Source: Spirochaetaceae bacterium
GTDB taxonomy: Bacteria > Spirochaetota > Spirochaetia > DSM-27196 > PXBQ01
Length of the DNA stretch: 53,060 nt
NCBI GenBank assembly: GCA_007695285.1
Contig: REEC01000173.1
Coordinates: 1 to 53,060, forward strand
Direction: 5' to 3'
Notes under the pieces: generated by a model
The model's input: only the letters and a program-made list of their open reading frames with translations
What the model was told of the DNA's origin: nothing
Databases searched by the model: none
Shown here: piece by piece, positions 43,720 to 52,989 of the stretch
Numbering within the stretch: position 1 is the first letter of the stretch
Layout: every line of letters begins with the position of its first letter
Translations under genes and position numbers: made by a program

Positions 43720-44703
43720 ATGTTAACGTATATCGTGCGACGCGTGTTGATCCTGATTCCGACGATCGTCGTGATCTCGATCGTTACCTTTATCATTATC
43801 CAATTACCGCCCGGTGACTTTTTCACGACGCTGCAGGCCGAGATGGCCGAGACCGGCGGTGGCCAGGGACGCGAGACGATACGGCATCTTCAGCAGGTTT
43901 ATGGGCTCGATCAACCGCTGTGGAGGCAGTATCTGACGTGGGTTTCCGGCTTTCCCCGGCTGGATTTTGGATACTCGCTCGGGTGGAACGCCCCGGTCTG
44001 GGACGTCGTCCAGGCAAGCCTCGCGTACACGCTCCTGCTCGGGTTGCTCTCGCTCGTGTTTATGGTCGCGGTTTCACTACCGATCGGAATATACTCCGCG
44101 ACGCACCAGTACTCGACCGGCGATGTGATCCTCTCGGCTCTCGGTTTTATCGGGCTGAGCATCCCGGGGTTCCTGCTCGCGTTGGTCTGGATGTTCATCG
44201 GGATCGTCGTGCTCGGGATCAACGTCGGCGGGACCGCGTCGATGGAGTTCCGTAGCGCGCCGATGAGTCTCGCGAAGGCGCTTGATTATCTGAACCATCT
44301 CTGGCCGCCGGTGGTGATCCTCGGGCTCGCGTCGACCGCGCAGCTCTTCCGGATCATGCGGAGCAATCTGCTCGACGTGCTCGGCCAGCAGCACATAAAG
44401 ACCGCGCGCGCGAAAGGGATGAAGGAGAAGAAGGTCATTAATAAGTACGCGGTGCGGATCGCGATCAACCCGATGATCAGCGTCATGGCGCTCGAGGTCC
44501 CAAAAGTGATCAACGCGTCGATCCTCGTCGGCATCGTGATGATGCTGCCGACGCTCGGACCGGTTTTTCTGCGCGCGCTTCAAACTCAGGACGTGTACCT
44601 CGCGGGTACGGTTCTGCTCCTGACGACGATCATGCTCATGGTCGCAAACCTCATCGCCGACATCGCGCTCGCGTTCGTCGATCCGCGGATCGTGTACAAC
44701 TAA
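43720..44703 (+). CDS. oppB: ABC transporter permease, OppB/DppB type
   Basis: A 327-residue inner-membrane permease with six membrane helices, N-terminal MLTYIVRRVLILIPTI, and the EAA-loop segment 'ARAKGMKEKKVI' (about 228-239) that contacts the ATPases. The ATG has AGGAGG about 14 bases upstream. It partners with OppC to form the channel. It is separated from the binding-protein gene by a 95-base gap with a hairpin and from oppC by 10 bases. Confidence 0.93.
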   Translation: MLTYIVRRVLILIPTIVVISIVTFIIIQLPPGDFFTTLQAEMAETGGGQGRETIRHLQQVYGLDQPLWRQYLTWVSGFPRLDFGYSLGWNAPVWDVVQASLAYTLLLGLLSLVFMVAVSLPIGIYSATHQYSTGDVILSALGFIGLSIPGFLLALVWMFIGIVVLGINVGGTASMEFRSAPMSLAKALDYLNHLWPPVVILGLASTAQLFRIMRSNLLDVLGQQHIKTARAKGMKEKKVINKYAVRIAINPMISVMALEVPKVINASILVGIVMMLPTLGPVFLRALQTQDVYLAGTVLLLTTIMLMVANLIADIALAFVDPRIVYN

Positions 44704-44713
44704 GGGGACATCG

Positions 44714-45937
44714 ATGCAGACAATGTGGGAAAAATGGACGTCGCTCGATTCCAAGAACAAATCGCGTGAGATAGTCGGATACTACGAACAGCTCGCCGAG
44801 AAGATCGGGTACGAATCGACCGAAGAGCTCGAGTCGGACATCCGCGACGGGAAGATCACCGAGTCCGAGTACGGGATGTCGCAGTGGAAACTGATCACAA
44901 AGAAGTTTCTCCGGAACCGAGCCGCGATCGTCGGTGGTGTCATCGTCCTGCTCTTTTATCTGATTGCGTTGCTCGCAAATTTTATCGCGCCGTACGGTTT
45001 GACCTCGCGGTCGCGCGATCACATCCATATGCCGCCGCAGAGAATTCGGATCTTCCACGAAGGCCGGCTGACGCGTCCGTTCGTGTACGGCATGGTTCGT
45101 ACGCTCGACGAAAATTTCCGTCTGACGTACGAGCGTGAGCCCGATCGGATCTATCACGTGCAGTTCTTCGTCCGTGGTGAACCGTATAACTTCCTGGGTA
45201 TTATCCGAACCGACCTTCGCCTGTTCGGCGTCGAGGAAGGCGGCGTTCTCGCGTTGCTCGGGACCGACCGGCAGGGGCGCGACCTCTTCTCCCGGATCAT
45301 ACTCGGAAGTCAGATATCGCTCTCGATCGGGCTCGTCGGTGTCATTTTCAGCCTCGTGCTCGGGACGATTCTCGGGATCGTGTCGGGGTACTTCGGTAAG
45401 TGGATCGACGACTTGATCCAGCGGCTGATCGAGCTGATTCGCTCGTTCCCGTCGATCTCGTTATGGATGGCTCTCTCGGCCGCGGTCCCGCAGCACTGGA
45501 CGGTGCTTCAGACGTACTTCGCGATCACGATCATCCTCTCGCTGATCGGATGGACGTGGCTCGCGCGTCAGCTTCGTGGATCGGTCCTGTCGCTGCGCGG
45601 GGTCGATTACGTGCTCGCCGCGCGGCTCTCGGGCGCCGGGCACAGGTGGGTGATTTTCCGGCACCTCATTCCCGCCACCGCGGGGCACATCATCGTCGTC
45701 TCGACGCTCTCGATGCCGGCGATGATCCTCGCCGAGACCTCGTTGAGCTTTCTCGGCCTCGGGCTCAGGCCACCGGTCACGAGTTGGGGCGTGTTGATCC
45801 AGGAGGCGCAGAACTTTCAGACGATCGCGCACTTCCCGTGGCTGTTCCTGCCCGCGGTGTTTATGGCGGTCGCGATCCTTGCGTTCAGTTACATGGGCGA
45901 CGGGTTACGCGACGCGATCGATCCGTACACGATTTAA
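44714..45937 (+). CDS. oppC: ABC transporter permease, OppC/DppC type, with N-terminal extension
   Basis: A 407-residue permease, about 100 residues longer than typical OppC. Residues 1-60 are a charged, helical cytoplasmic extension, and the first periplasmic loop (about 93-180) is roughly twice the usual length. The C-terminal permease core has the GTDRQGRDLFSR segment (183-194), the EAA loop and five or so helices after residue 200. AGGGGA lies seven bases upstream of the ATG. It forms a complex with OppB. The extensions may contact the binding protein or regulate the complex; this is a guess. Confidence 0.9.
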   Translation: MQTMWEKWTSLDSKNKSREIVGYYEQLAEKIGYESTEELESDIRDGKITESEYGMSQWKLITKKFLRNRAAIVGGVIVLLFYLIALLANFIAPYGLTSRSRDHIHMPPQRIRIFHEGRLTRPFVYGMVRTLDENFRLTYEREPDRIYHVQFFVRGEPYNFLGIIRTDLRLFGVEEGGVLALLGTDRQGRDLFSRIILGSQISLSIGLVGVIFSLVLGTILGIVSGYFGKWIDDLIQRLIELIRSFPSISLWMALSAAVPQHWTVLQTYFAITIILSLIGWTWLARQLRGSVLSLRGVDYVLAARLSGAGHRWVIFRHLIPATAGHIIVVSTLSMPAMILAETSLSFLGLGLRPPVTSWGVLIQEAQNFQTIAHFPWLFLPAVFMAVAILAFSYMGDGLRDAIDPYTI

Positions 45938-45948
45938 TGGGAGCCCGA

Positions 45949-46983
45949 ATGGCTGAAAATACGAGTGAACAACAGGTCACAGCGAAAAAGACCGACAACA
46001 TCGTGCACGTGAACAACCTTCACACGCACTTCAAGACGCTCGACGGAATCGTGCGCGCGGTCAACGGCGTGACGATGGAGATAAAAAAAGGCGAGACTCT
46101 CGGGATCGTCGGAGAGTCCGGGTGCGGCAAGAGCGTCACCGCGTTCTCGATCCTGCGGATCCTTCCGAGCACGAGTGTGATCGCCGACGGCTCGATCATG
46201 TACTACCGTCGCGACGGTCAGGAGGAACTCGATCTCGCGAAGATCGATCCGAACGGCGATTTGATCCGCAGCGTACGCGGGAACGAAATCGCGATGATCT
46301 TTCAGGAGCCGCTGACGTCTCTCTCACCGGTTCATACCGTCGGGAGCCAGATCGCCGAGGCGGTCCTGTTACACCAGGACGTCACCGAGGCCGGCGCGCG
46401 CGACCGCGCGATAGAGATGCTCACGGCGGTCGGCGTCGCGATGCCCGAGCAGCGCTTCGACGAGTACCCGCACCAGTTCTCGGGCGGCATGCGGCAGCGC
46501 GCGATGATCGCGATGGCGCTTTCGTGCAACCCCGCGTTGCTGATCGCCGACGAACCGACGACCGCGCTCGACGTGACGATTCAGGCTCAAATTCTCGAGC
46601 TCATGAAGTCGCTGCAAGAGCAGTTCGGGATGTCGATCATGATCATCACGCACGATCTCGGCGTGATCGCCGAGATGTCCGACCGCGTCAACGTGATGTA
46701 CATGGGCCAAGTCGTCGAGAGCGCGGACGTGCGGACGATGTTTGCGCAGCCTCTTCACCCGTACACAGTCGGTTTGATGCGCTCGATACCGCACATCCAG
46801 GCCGCCGGCAAACAAATCCTGACACCGATCCCGGGCAGCGTGCCCGATCCGTTCTCGATTCCGAAGGGATGCCCGTTCTTCCCCCGGTGCCCCGCCCCCA
46901 AGCGCGATGCGTGCCGCGAGCCGGTCCCGTTGTTCGAGGCCGAGGACGGGCACATGGTCCGCTGCACGTTGTACGGACCATGA
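45949..46983 (+). CDS. oppD: ABC transporter ATPase, OppD/DppD type
   Basis: A 344-residue ATPase with Walker A GESGCGKS, signature FSGGM, Walker B LLIADEP and the switch His in IITHDL. The C-terminal oligopeptide domain carries four cysteines (CPFFPRC ... C ... C), as in related proteins that bind an iron-sulfur cluster. ATG at 45949 was chosen because GGGAG lies six bases upstream; an in-frame ATG at 45937 overlaps the oppC stop. It powers transport together with OppF. Confidence 0.94.
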   Translation: MAENTSEQQVTAKKTDNIVHVNNLHTHFKTLDGIVRAVNGVTMEIKKGETLGIVGESGCGKSVTAFSILRILPSTSVIADGSIMYYRRDGQEELDLAKIDPNGDLIRSVRGNEIAMIFQEPLTSLSPVHTVGSQIAEAVLLHQDVTEAGARDRAIEMLTAVGVAMPEQRFDEYPHQFSGGMRQRAMIAMALSCNPALLIADEPTTALDVTIQAQILELMKSLQEQFGMSIMIITHDLGVIAEMSDRVNVMYMGQVVESADVRTMFAQPLHPYTVGLMRSIPHIQAAGKQILTPIPGSVPDPFSIPKGCPFFPRCPAPKRDACREPVPLFEAEDGHMVRCTLYGP

Positions 46984-47017
46984 ACCACTCACACACGTTA
47001 TTTGGAGTCGAAAAAGA

Positions 47018-48055
47018 ATGAGTACGAACGACGTTTTACTGGAAGTCAAAGACCTCAAGATGTACTTTCCGGTCCAGAAGGGATTGTTGCGCCGGGTTGT
47101 CGGGCACGTAAAGGCCGTCGACGGCGTGAGTTTCTTCATCCGTGACGGTGAGACGCTCGGTCTCGTCGGCGAGTCCGGGTGCGGAAAGACGACGACCGGC
47201 AGGTGTATCCTGCGCGCGCTCGACCCGACCGAGGGCGAGATCTGGTTCACGAAGGACGGCAAACGCGAAAACATCGCGCAGCTCACGCCCGCGCAGCTCA
47301 GCCCGTACCGCAGCGAGATGCAGATCATCTTTCAGGACCCTTTCAGCTCGTTGAACCCGCGCATGACCGTGATGGACATCGTGAGCGAGCCGCTTCGGAT
47401 TCACAAGTTGGTTCGTGGAGCGGAGATAAAGGAGAAGGTCCGCGAGCTGCTCGAGTCGGTCGGCCTTCAGGCTCAACACATGAACCGGTACCCGTACGCG
47501 TTCAGCGGCGGGCAGCGCCAAAGGGTCGGAATCGCGCGCGCTCTCGCATTGCGGCCGCGGCTGATCGTGTGCGACGAGCCGGTCTCGGCTCTCGACGTCT
47601 CGATCCAGGCGCAGGTTTTGAATCTACTCGACGGCCTTCAGAAAGACTACGGGCTGACGTACTTGTTCATCGCGCACAATCTCTCGGTCGTCCAGCATAT
47701 CTGTACGCGCGTCGCGGTGATGTACCTGGGAGACCTCGTCGAGACCGGGAGTTCCGACAACCTCTACCACCGGCCGAAACATCCTTACACCGAGGCTCTG
47801 CTCTCGGCGGTTCCCAAGACCGACCCGACCAAAAAGAGCAAACGTGTTCTCCTGGAAGGCGACGTGCCGAGCCCGGTCAATCCACCGAGCGGCTGTAAAT
47901 TCCATCCACGATGCAGCTACGCAAAAGACATCTGCAGTCAGGAACGCCCGACTCTGCAGGAGACCGTTCCCGGGTCGGATCACTACGCCGCGTGTCACTT
48001 TGCCGCCGAGTTGAGCCTGAGAGGAATCGAAACCTCTCAAAGCGCGTCCGCGTAG
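47018..48055 (+). CDS. oppF: ABC transporter ATPase, OppF/DppF type
   Basis: A 345-residue ATPase paired with OppD. Walker A GESGCGKT, signature FSGGQ, Walker B LIVCDEP, switch His in IAHNL. The C-terminal extension also has four cysteines (GCKFHPRC ... C ... C). GGAG lies about ten bases upstream of the ATG at 47018. Together OppD and OppF hydrolyse ATP on the cytoplasmic face. A 48-base gap then leads into the enolase-superfamily enzyme in the same direction. Confidence 0.94.
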   Translation: MSTNDVLLEVKDLKMYFPVQKGLLRRVVGHVKAVDGVSFFIRDGETLGLVGESGCGKTTTGRCILRALDPTEGEIWFTKDGKRENIAQLTPAQLSPYRSEMQIIFQDPFSSLNPRMTVMDIVSEPLRIHKLVRGAEIKEKVRELLESVGLQAQHMNRYPYAFSGGQRQRVGIARALALRPRLIVCDEPVSALDVSIQAQVLNLLDGLQKDYGLTYLFIAHNLSVVQHICTRVAVMYLGDLVETGSSDNLYHRPKHPYTEALLSAVPKTDPTKKSKRVLLEGDVPSPVNPPSGCKFHPRCSYAKDICSQERPTLQETVPGSDHYAACHFAAELSLRGIETSQSASA

Positions 48056-48103
48056 GCACCAGGCGTCAGCACCAAACAGACGATAACTCGCACGGAGGAT
48101 AAC

Positions 48104-49228
48104 ATGAAAATTACCGGCATCATCGCGCACCTGCTTGATTCGCAGACCAAGTATCCGTTCGACTGGCAGGTCGACCGTCCGGGGTCGGACGACGGTCGCG
48201 GGCTTAACCGGAGTTACTCGTGCCTGCTGCGGATTCTCACCGACGACGGTGTCGAGGGGCACGGCCTGGTCCCGAGCCGCGGCCGCGCGACGATCGACGT
48301 CGTCGAACGCCGGTTCGGAGAGGTCTTGATCGGACACGATCCGCTGAACAGCGAGTTTCTCTGGGAACGCATGTGGGACATCGACCGGCTCGAGGAGTTT
48401 CCGATCTACGCGCAGGGCATCGCTGACCTCGCGCTCTGGGACCTCAAAGGCAAGGTCGCGAATCTGCCGGTGTATAAACTCGCGGGTGGGTACCGGGACG
48501 AGATCCCCGCGTACGCGTCGACCACAAGCTTCGACACAGAACAGGAGTATTTCGAGGTTATCGACGCGGCGCTCGAGGAAGGGTACAGCTCGATCAAGCT
48601 GCATCTGCGCTACCGCGACGTCAAGATTAACGCGAAGCTCTGCAAGGCGATCCGGAAGCACGTCGGAGACGACGTCGAGCTCACGCTCGACGCTTCTGCG
48701 ATGTGGGACTACACCGACTCGCTCTGGTTCGGCCGCCGTCTCGAGGAGCTCGAGTTCCTGTGGTACGAGGAGCCGATGCGCGAGTTCGACCTCGAGAGCT
48801 ACGCGAAGCTCTGCTCGGACCTCGATATTCCGGTTCTCGCGGCCGAGACGCCCGACGGCGTGCACTGGAACGCGGGTGAGTTCATTCGCCGCGGCGCGTG
48901 CGACATCATGCGGACGAGCACGCACTACAAAGCCGGAATCACCGGCGGCCTCAAGGTCGCGCATCTCGCCGAGTCGTACGGGATGTACGCCGAGGTTCAC
49001 GGCGGCGGCCTCGCGAACCTGCATCTCGGGCTCGCGATCCCGAACAACCGGTACTACGAAGACCTCGTGATCAGCCCCAAACAGGTTCGCGATACGGCCT
49101 CGCGCGGCGTCCCGTTGAAGAACGGCATGGTGCGCGTCCCGGAAGGTTCGGTCGGCCTCGGACTCGATCTCGACATCGCTGAAATCGAAAAGAACGCGGT
49201 CACGACGGTACGGCTGCCCGCGAAGTAA
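48104..49228 (+). CDS. Enolase-superfamily (mandelate racemase / muconate lactonizing) enzyme
   Basis: A 374-residue protein. The capping domain (about 1-125) and barrel are recognisable. Metal ligands appear to be Asp196 (LTLDAS), Glu222 (WYEE) and Glu248 (LAAET). Lys165 and His167 (SIKLHL) form a K-x-H instead of the usual K-x-K, and His299 (EVHGG) lies on the opposite strand. It would abstract an alpha proton from a carboxylate, such as a sugar acid. The ATG at 48104 has GGAGG nine bases upstream. It follows the opp-type operon in the same direction with a small gap. The exact reaction (dehydration, racemisation or cycloisomerisation) is not determined. Confidence 0.85.
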   Translation: MKITGIIAHLLDSQTKYPFDWQVDRPGSDDGRGLNRSYSCLLRILTDDGVEGHGLVPSRGRATIDVVERRFGEVLIGHDPLNSEFLWERMWDIDRLEEFPIYAQGIADLALWDLKGKVANLPVYKLAGGYRDEIPAYASTTSFDTEQEYFEVIDAALEEGYSSIKLHLRYRDVKINAKLCKAIRKHVGDDVELTLDASAMWDYTDSLWFGRRLEELEFLWYEEPMREFDLESYAKLCSDLDIPVLAAETPDGVHWNAGEFIRRGACDIMRTSTHYKAGITGGLKVAHLAESYGMYAEVHGGGLANLHLGLAIPNNRYYEDLVISPKQVRDTASRGVPLKNGMVRVPEGSVGLGLDLDIAEIEKNAVTTVRLPAK

Positions 49229-49241
49229 CCGGAGAGCTTTT

Positions 49242-50678
49242 ATGAGCACACCCGAGAGTCTCGGTATCCCGTCGCGCGCGGTGCTCAACTTCCTCGAGAG
49301 GATCGATCGCGAGAGGGTGAACATGCACGGCTTCCTGCTTCTTCGGCGCGGAGAGGTCGCCGCCGAGGGATACTGGGCGCCGTACACCGCCGAGACGAGA
49401 CACCGAATGTACTCGGTCAGCAAGAGTTTTGTCGCTTTGGCGGTCGGCCTCATGATCGACGACGGCAAGATCTCGCTCGACGATCCGGTCGCGCGGTTCT
49501 TTCCCGACAAGCTGCCCGTGAATCCGCATCGGTATATTACCGACTCGACCGTCCGCGACCTTCTTATGATGGCGACACCACACTCGCGCACGTCGTACAC
49601 GCGCGACGACGCCGACTGGGCCTGGACGTTCTTCAACACCAAGCCGTCGCACCCTCCCGGCACGGTCTTCTCGTACGACACCGCGGCGACCGTCGTGCTC
49701 GGCTCGATCGTCGAGCGCATCGCGGGCGTCCCGTTTCTCGAGTACATGCGGCCGAAGATGCTCGACCCGATCGGGTTTTCCTCCGACGCGTGGTGCATCG
49801 AGGCGCCCGAAGGTACGTCGTGGGGCGGCTCGGGTGTGATCTGCACGTTGCGCGACATGGCGAACGTCGCGCTGCTCTGTCTGAACCGTGGGACCTGGGA
49901 CGGCCGGCAGCTCATCTCCGAGGATTTCGTCCGCGCGGCGACCGCGAAGCAGATCGACAACTCGATCGGCGGGAACGTCGGGTACGGGTACCAGATCTGG
50001 CGCGAGAGGGAGAACGGGTTTGGCTTCCGCGGCATGGGCACGCAACTCGCGATGTGCTTCCCGGACAAGGAGTTCATCTTTACGTGTATATCCGATACGC
50101 AAGGCGCCGGGCCGACCGGAACCGGCGTCGTCGACGCGATGTGGGACGAACTCTACGCGGAGCTCGCCGACGAGCCTCTCGCCGAAGACCCCGCGGCAAA
50201 CGCGGCGCTCACCGACCGCATCGCGCGGCTCGCGGTTCTGCCGGTCGACGGCGCCGCGACGTCTCGTGTGTGCGACTCGATCGCGGGCGCGTGGTACACG
50301 ATCGAGCCGAACCCGATGGGCATCACGCGCATGCGGTTCACGTTTGAGCCCGGCGCCGGCACGTGGGAGTACACGAACGCGCAGGGTGACAAGACGCTCC
50401 GGTTTGGTGTCGGTCGCGTCGTCCCGGGCGTTTTTCCGCAGACCGGATACTTCCGCGAACGCATCGGAACGCCGAGCGACCATCCGTACGACTGCCTCGC
50501 ATCGGCCGCGTGGGTCGACGAGGCGACGCTCAATCTCTCGGTCTCGATAACGGACATCTACCTCGGTTCGCTCAAAGCCTCGTTTGTGTTTAAAGGCGAC
50601 GAGATCGGCGTCTACATGACGAAGACCGCCGAGTGGTTTCTCGACGAGTACGAAGGCTTCGCGGGCGGCAGGAAGTAA
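49242..50678 (+). CDS. Cytoplasmic serine hydrolase of the class C beta-lactamase fold
   Basis: A 478-residue protein. The SxxK motif is Ser58-Val-Ser-Lys61. The YxN position reads Tyr145-Asp-Thr147. A KTG-like box is not obvious. No signal peptide is seen, so the enzyme is likely cytosolic. The family includes esterases, D-amino-peptidases and lactone or amide hydrolases. The C-terminal 140 residues (about 335-478) form an extra lipocalin-like beta domain often seen in such hydrolases. It is 13 bp after the enolase-superfamily gene, likely the last gene of the opp-type operon. The substrate would be a compound brought in by that transporter. Confidence 0.82.
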   Translation: MSTPESLGIPSRAVLNFLERIDRERVNMHGFLLLRRGEVAAEGYWAPYTAETRHRMYSVSKSFVALAVGLMIDDGKISLDDPVARFFPDKLPVNPHRYITDSTVRDLLMMATPHSRTSYTRDDADWAWTFFNTKPSHPPGTVFSYDTAATVVLGSIVERIAGVPFLEYMRPKMLDPIGFSSDAWCIEAPEGTSWGGSGVICTLRDMANVALLCLNRGTWDGRQLISEDFVRAATAKQIDNSIGGNVGYGYQIWRERENGFGFRGMGTQLAMCFPDKEFIFTCISDTQGAGPTGTGVVDAMWDELYAELADEPLAEDPAANAALTDRIARLAVLPVDGAATSRVCDSIAGAWYTIEPNPMGITRMRFTFEPGAGTWEYTNAQGDKTLRFGVGRVVPGVFPQTGYFRERIGTPSDHPYDCLASAAWVDEATLNLSVSITDIYLGSLKASFVFKGDEIGVYMTKTAEWFLDEYEGFAGGRK

Positions 50679-50715
50679 TACCGGAGGGAGTGAGACCGGG
50701 TCGTCACGGCGTACC

Positions 50716-50744
50716 TTGACCGTCGGTCGGGTTAGCGCGAGAAT
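50716..50744 (+). promoter_or_regulatory. Promoter giving a leaderless transcript for the 115-residue gene
   Basis: TTGACC (50716-50721), 17-base spacer, GAGAAT (50739-50744). The ATG at 50754 begins ten bases after the -10, where transcription would start, and no Shine-Dalgarno precedes it. Confidence 0.45.
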
Positions 50745-50753
50745 CAAAACAGT

Positions 50754-51101
50754 ATGGAACGCGACGAAGATCGCCTGCGCGAAGCGGTACGGGAAGCTTT
50801 CAATAAAACCTCGTGGGGCAATACGACCGAGACCGTCGACGATTGGCTTCGGATAGTACGGTCCGGAAATGAGGTCGAACAGGCTCGTCTCTTTGAGCGT
50901 CTTTTTCGCGAGGACTCAGACGGCGCGATCACACGCCGGCTCTTTTCTCCGACGCAGATCGCCCGGTTCATCGCGACGTTCGACCGACCTTACGACCGCG
51001 CGCATCTGGAGAAAAAGCGGAAGGTGTGGCGCGCGGTGTACCTCGATGAACAGCAAACCGTGCCCGAGCTCGAGTGGCTCGTTCGTGAGAAGGCGCCGTG
51101 A
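50754..51101 (+). CDS. Small protein of unknown function, likely partner of an AbiEii-type toxin
   Basis: A 115-residue charged, helical protein without signal peptide or recognised motif. Its stop codon overlaps a GTG (51098) that would start the next gene. The following remnant has the C-terminal part of an AbiEii-like nucleotidyltransferase, so this may be the accompanying antitoxin-like protein. It appears intact. The alternative is a lone gene of unknown function. Confidence 0.5.
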   Translation: MERDEDRLREAVREAFNKTSWGNTTETVDDWLRIVRSGNEVEQARLFERLFREDSDGAITRRLFSPTQIARFIATFDRPYDRAHLEKKRKVWRAVYLDEQQTVPELEWLVREKAP

Positions 51102-51495
51102 ATGGAATGCGATTACGACCGTACGGCGCGACGTCCCGGTCGTGCACGGTGCGTGGAAAATCGACTCCGTCCGAAATATCGCCTCGAACAAGATTTGCGC
51201 GGTGATCTCGCGTGATGAGCCGCGTGACGTCGCCGATATCATCGCGATTTGCCGTCGATACTCGTTTCGGTGGCAGACGGTGATCGAGGAGGCGCTGGAG
51301 AAGGCCGCGTTCACGCCGGAGGAGCTAATATACCGGTGCCGAGCCTTCCCCGTTCAACTGCTTGAAACGGTTCCGTTCACGGAACCCCGAGACGAGAGGC
51401 GAGACTCCGCGGACTGGAAAACCGTGTGCGACGATATCCGGAACATGACGGATAATCGAGTCGCACCACCTTCGGCCGAGCCTCTGATCCCATAA
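51098..51495 (+). pseudogene. Decayed AbiEii-type nucleotidyltransferase toxin gene (C-terminal part)
   Basis: In frame +1 of the region, from about 51130, the translation WKIDSVRNIASNKICAV-ISRDEPRDVADI resembles the C-terminal segment of AbiEii/AbiGii toxins, which have 'L-x-D-I-A-x-N-K-x-x-A' and 'R-x-x-x-R-D-x-x-D'. No N-terminal GS-x(10)-DxD nucleotidyltransferase core is present, and the GTG that overlaps the previous stop reads out of frame, stopping after about 36 codons. This fits deletion plus frameshift of a toxin gene. Confidence 0.5.
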
Positions 51496-51537
51496 CGCGC
51501 CGAATCAACCGTGTTGGCGCCCCGGTTCGCGGATGCC

Positions 51538-52926
51538 TCAGCCGTCTCCCGCAGCCCGACCCGCCGCCTCTCGCGCCGCGGCGAGTTCGTCGTTGATCGT
51601 CTTTTGCGGGTACGAAAGGAGCACGATGAAGCCGATCACGACAAAAACCGCGCCGACCGGGCCGGCGAGTTTCACGCCGAGAGGCTCGGCGATGTCCTTG
51701 CCGAACACCGCGAACAACCCCGCGGTGATCGCGCCCGCGATGCCGTAGTTTACCTTCATGAACAGGCCCTGCGTCCCGAAGAACATCGCCTCGCGGTTTT
51801 TGCCGGTCTTGTACCCGTCGAGTTCACTCAAGTCCGAGACCGCGGCGTTGGGAATCACGAGCAGAATCGCGACCGGGATTCCCATCAGACCCATATGCAC
51901 GAGGGCGACCGTCGTCTTGAGCTCGCCGAACCGGTCGACGACCGCGGTGAACGCCATGAGCACCGCGAACACGATCATCCCGAACAGCATGAGCTGTTTA
52001 TTCGAGAATCTCTTCGAGACGACCGGGAGAAGCAGGAAAAAAACGACCGCCGCGGCGAACAGCGCGACCATCAGGATGCTCTGAAACTCCGGTGACTCGC
52101 CGAGCAGCACGACCGGGTAGTACGCGATCGTCGCGCGGATCACGTTGAAGCCGAACCAGTACAGGATCGTCGCGATCATGTACGTGATGAACCGGCGATT
52201 TGTGAGCGTCATCTTGACCGACTCGATCAGGCCGACCCCCGCCGGCGCACGGCCTGAGAACCGTTTCTCGTCGATCGGTGCGGCGGACAGCAACATCGAG
52301 ACCATCGCGATAAACGCGAGCACGACGACCGACGCGCGGAAACCCGCCTGCATCGACATGCCGGCTCCCTGAAACGCGCTCCAGATCATCGGCACCGCCA
52401 TCATCACGATCCCCGCGCCCGCGATGCTGAACACGGCCTGCATGACCGTGATGCTGATCCGCTCGTGATGGTTGCGGCTGACCTCGGGGATCAGAGCGAG
52501 ATTCGGCGACATGTAGTACGTGTAGAAGAAAAAGTACAGCCCGAGCACGATCGCAATGTACACCGCGTTGAGCGTGCTCGCGGTACCCACCGGCGGAAAG
52601 AACAACAGCGCCGCCGTGAGCGCGAACGGAAATGCGCCGGTCACGAGGAAAAACTTCCGTCTGCCCATCTTGAACGTCGCGTTGTCGCTCCACCACGCGA
52701 CGATCGGGTCGGCGAGCGAATCGATCACGCGCCCAAAGATGATGATGATCCCGATCACGGTGAGCCCGAGAAAAAGCGGTGTGTTATCGACGAGCTCCGG
52801 CATCCCGAGCTCTTTCGGCGGAATCAGAAAAAAAATCAGATACACGCCGAACAGGTTGTCCAGAATCGAAAACCCAAGGTGGCCGTTCGCGTACAACACG
52901 CGCCGTTTCCTTGAAAATACGTCCAT
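51538..52926 (-). CDS. GPH-family sugar/cation symporter (MelB-like)
   Basis: A 462-residue membrane protein with about 12 helices. The family signature is visible: Asp69 and Asp73 in GRVIDSLADP, and the SDN...KMGRRKFF loop (about 80-93). Members move glycosides, pentosides or hexuronides with sodium or protons. GAGGTG lies five bases upstream of the ATG. It is convergent with the decayed toxin region and on the minus strand. The substrate is unknown; the nearby enolase-superfamily genes suggest a uronate or aldonate. Confidence 0.9.
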   Translation of the reverse strand: MDVFSRKRRVLYANGHLGFSILDNLFGVYLIFFLIPPKELGMPELVDNTPLFLGLTVIGIIIIFGRVIDSLADPIVAWWSDNATFKMGRRKFFLVTGAFPFALTAALLFFPPVGTASTLNAVYIAIVLGLYFFFYTYYMSPNLALIPEVSRNHHERISITVMQAVFSIAGAGIVMMAVPMIWSAFQGAGMSMQAGFRASVVVLAFIAMVSMLLSAAPIDEKRFSGRAPAGVGLIESVKMTLTNRRFITYMIATILYWFGFNVIRATIAYYPVVLLGESPEFQSILMVALFAAAVVFFLLLPVVSKRFSNKQLMLFGMIVFAVLMAFTAVVDRFGELKTTVALVHMGLMGIPVAILLVIPNAAVSDLSELDGYKTGKNREAMFFGTQGLFMKVNYGIAGAITAGLFAVFGKDIAEPLGVKLAGPVGAVFVVIGFIVLLSYPQKTINDELAAAREAAGRAAGDG

Positions 52927-52989
52927 AAGGCACCTCGCGAAGGTACGGGGTAAAACTCGAAGGATTGTCTCGCGCGGCCGGTCGGATTG

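Noticed and set aside
47624..50077. Minus-strand frame of 817 codons opposite oppF and the enolase-superfamily gene
   Set aside because: Antisense shadow; no motif and no ribosome site, while three plus-strand genes in the span have clear motifs.
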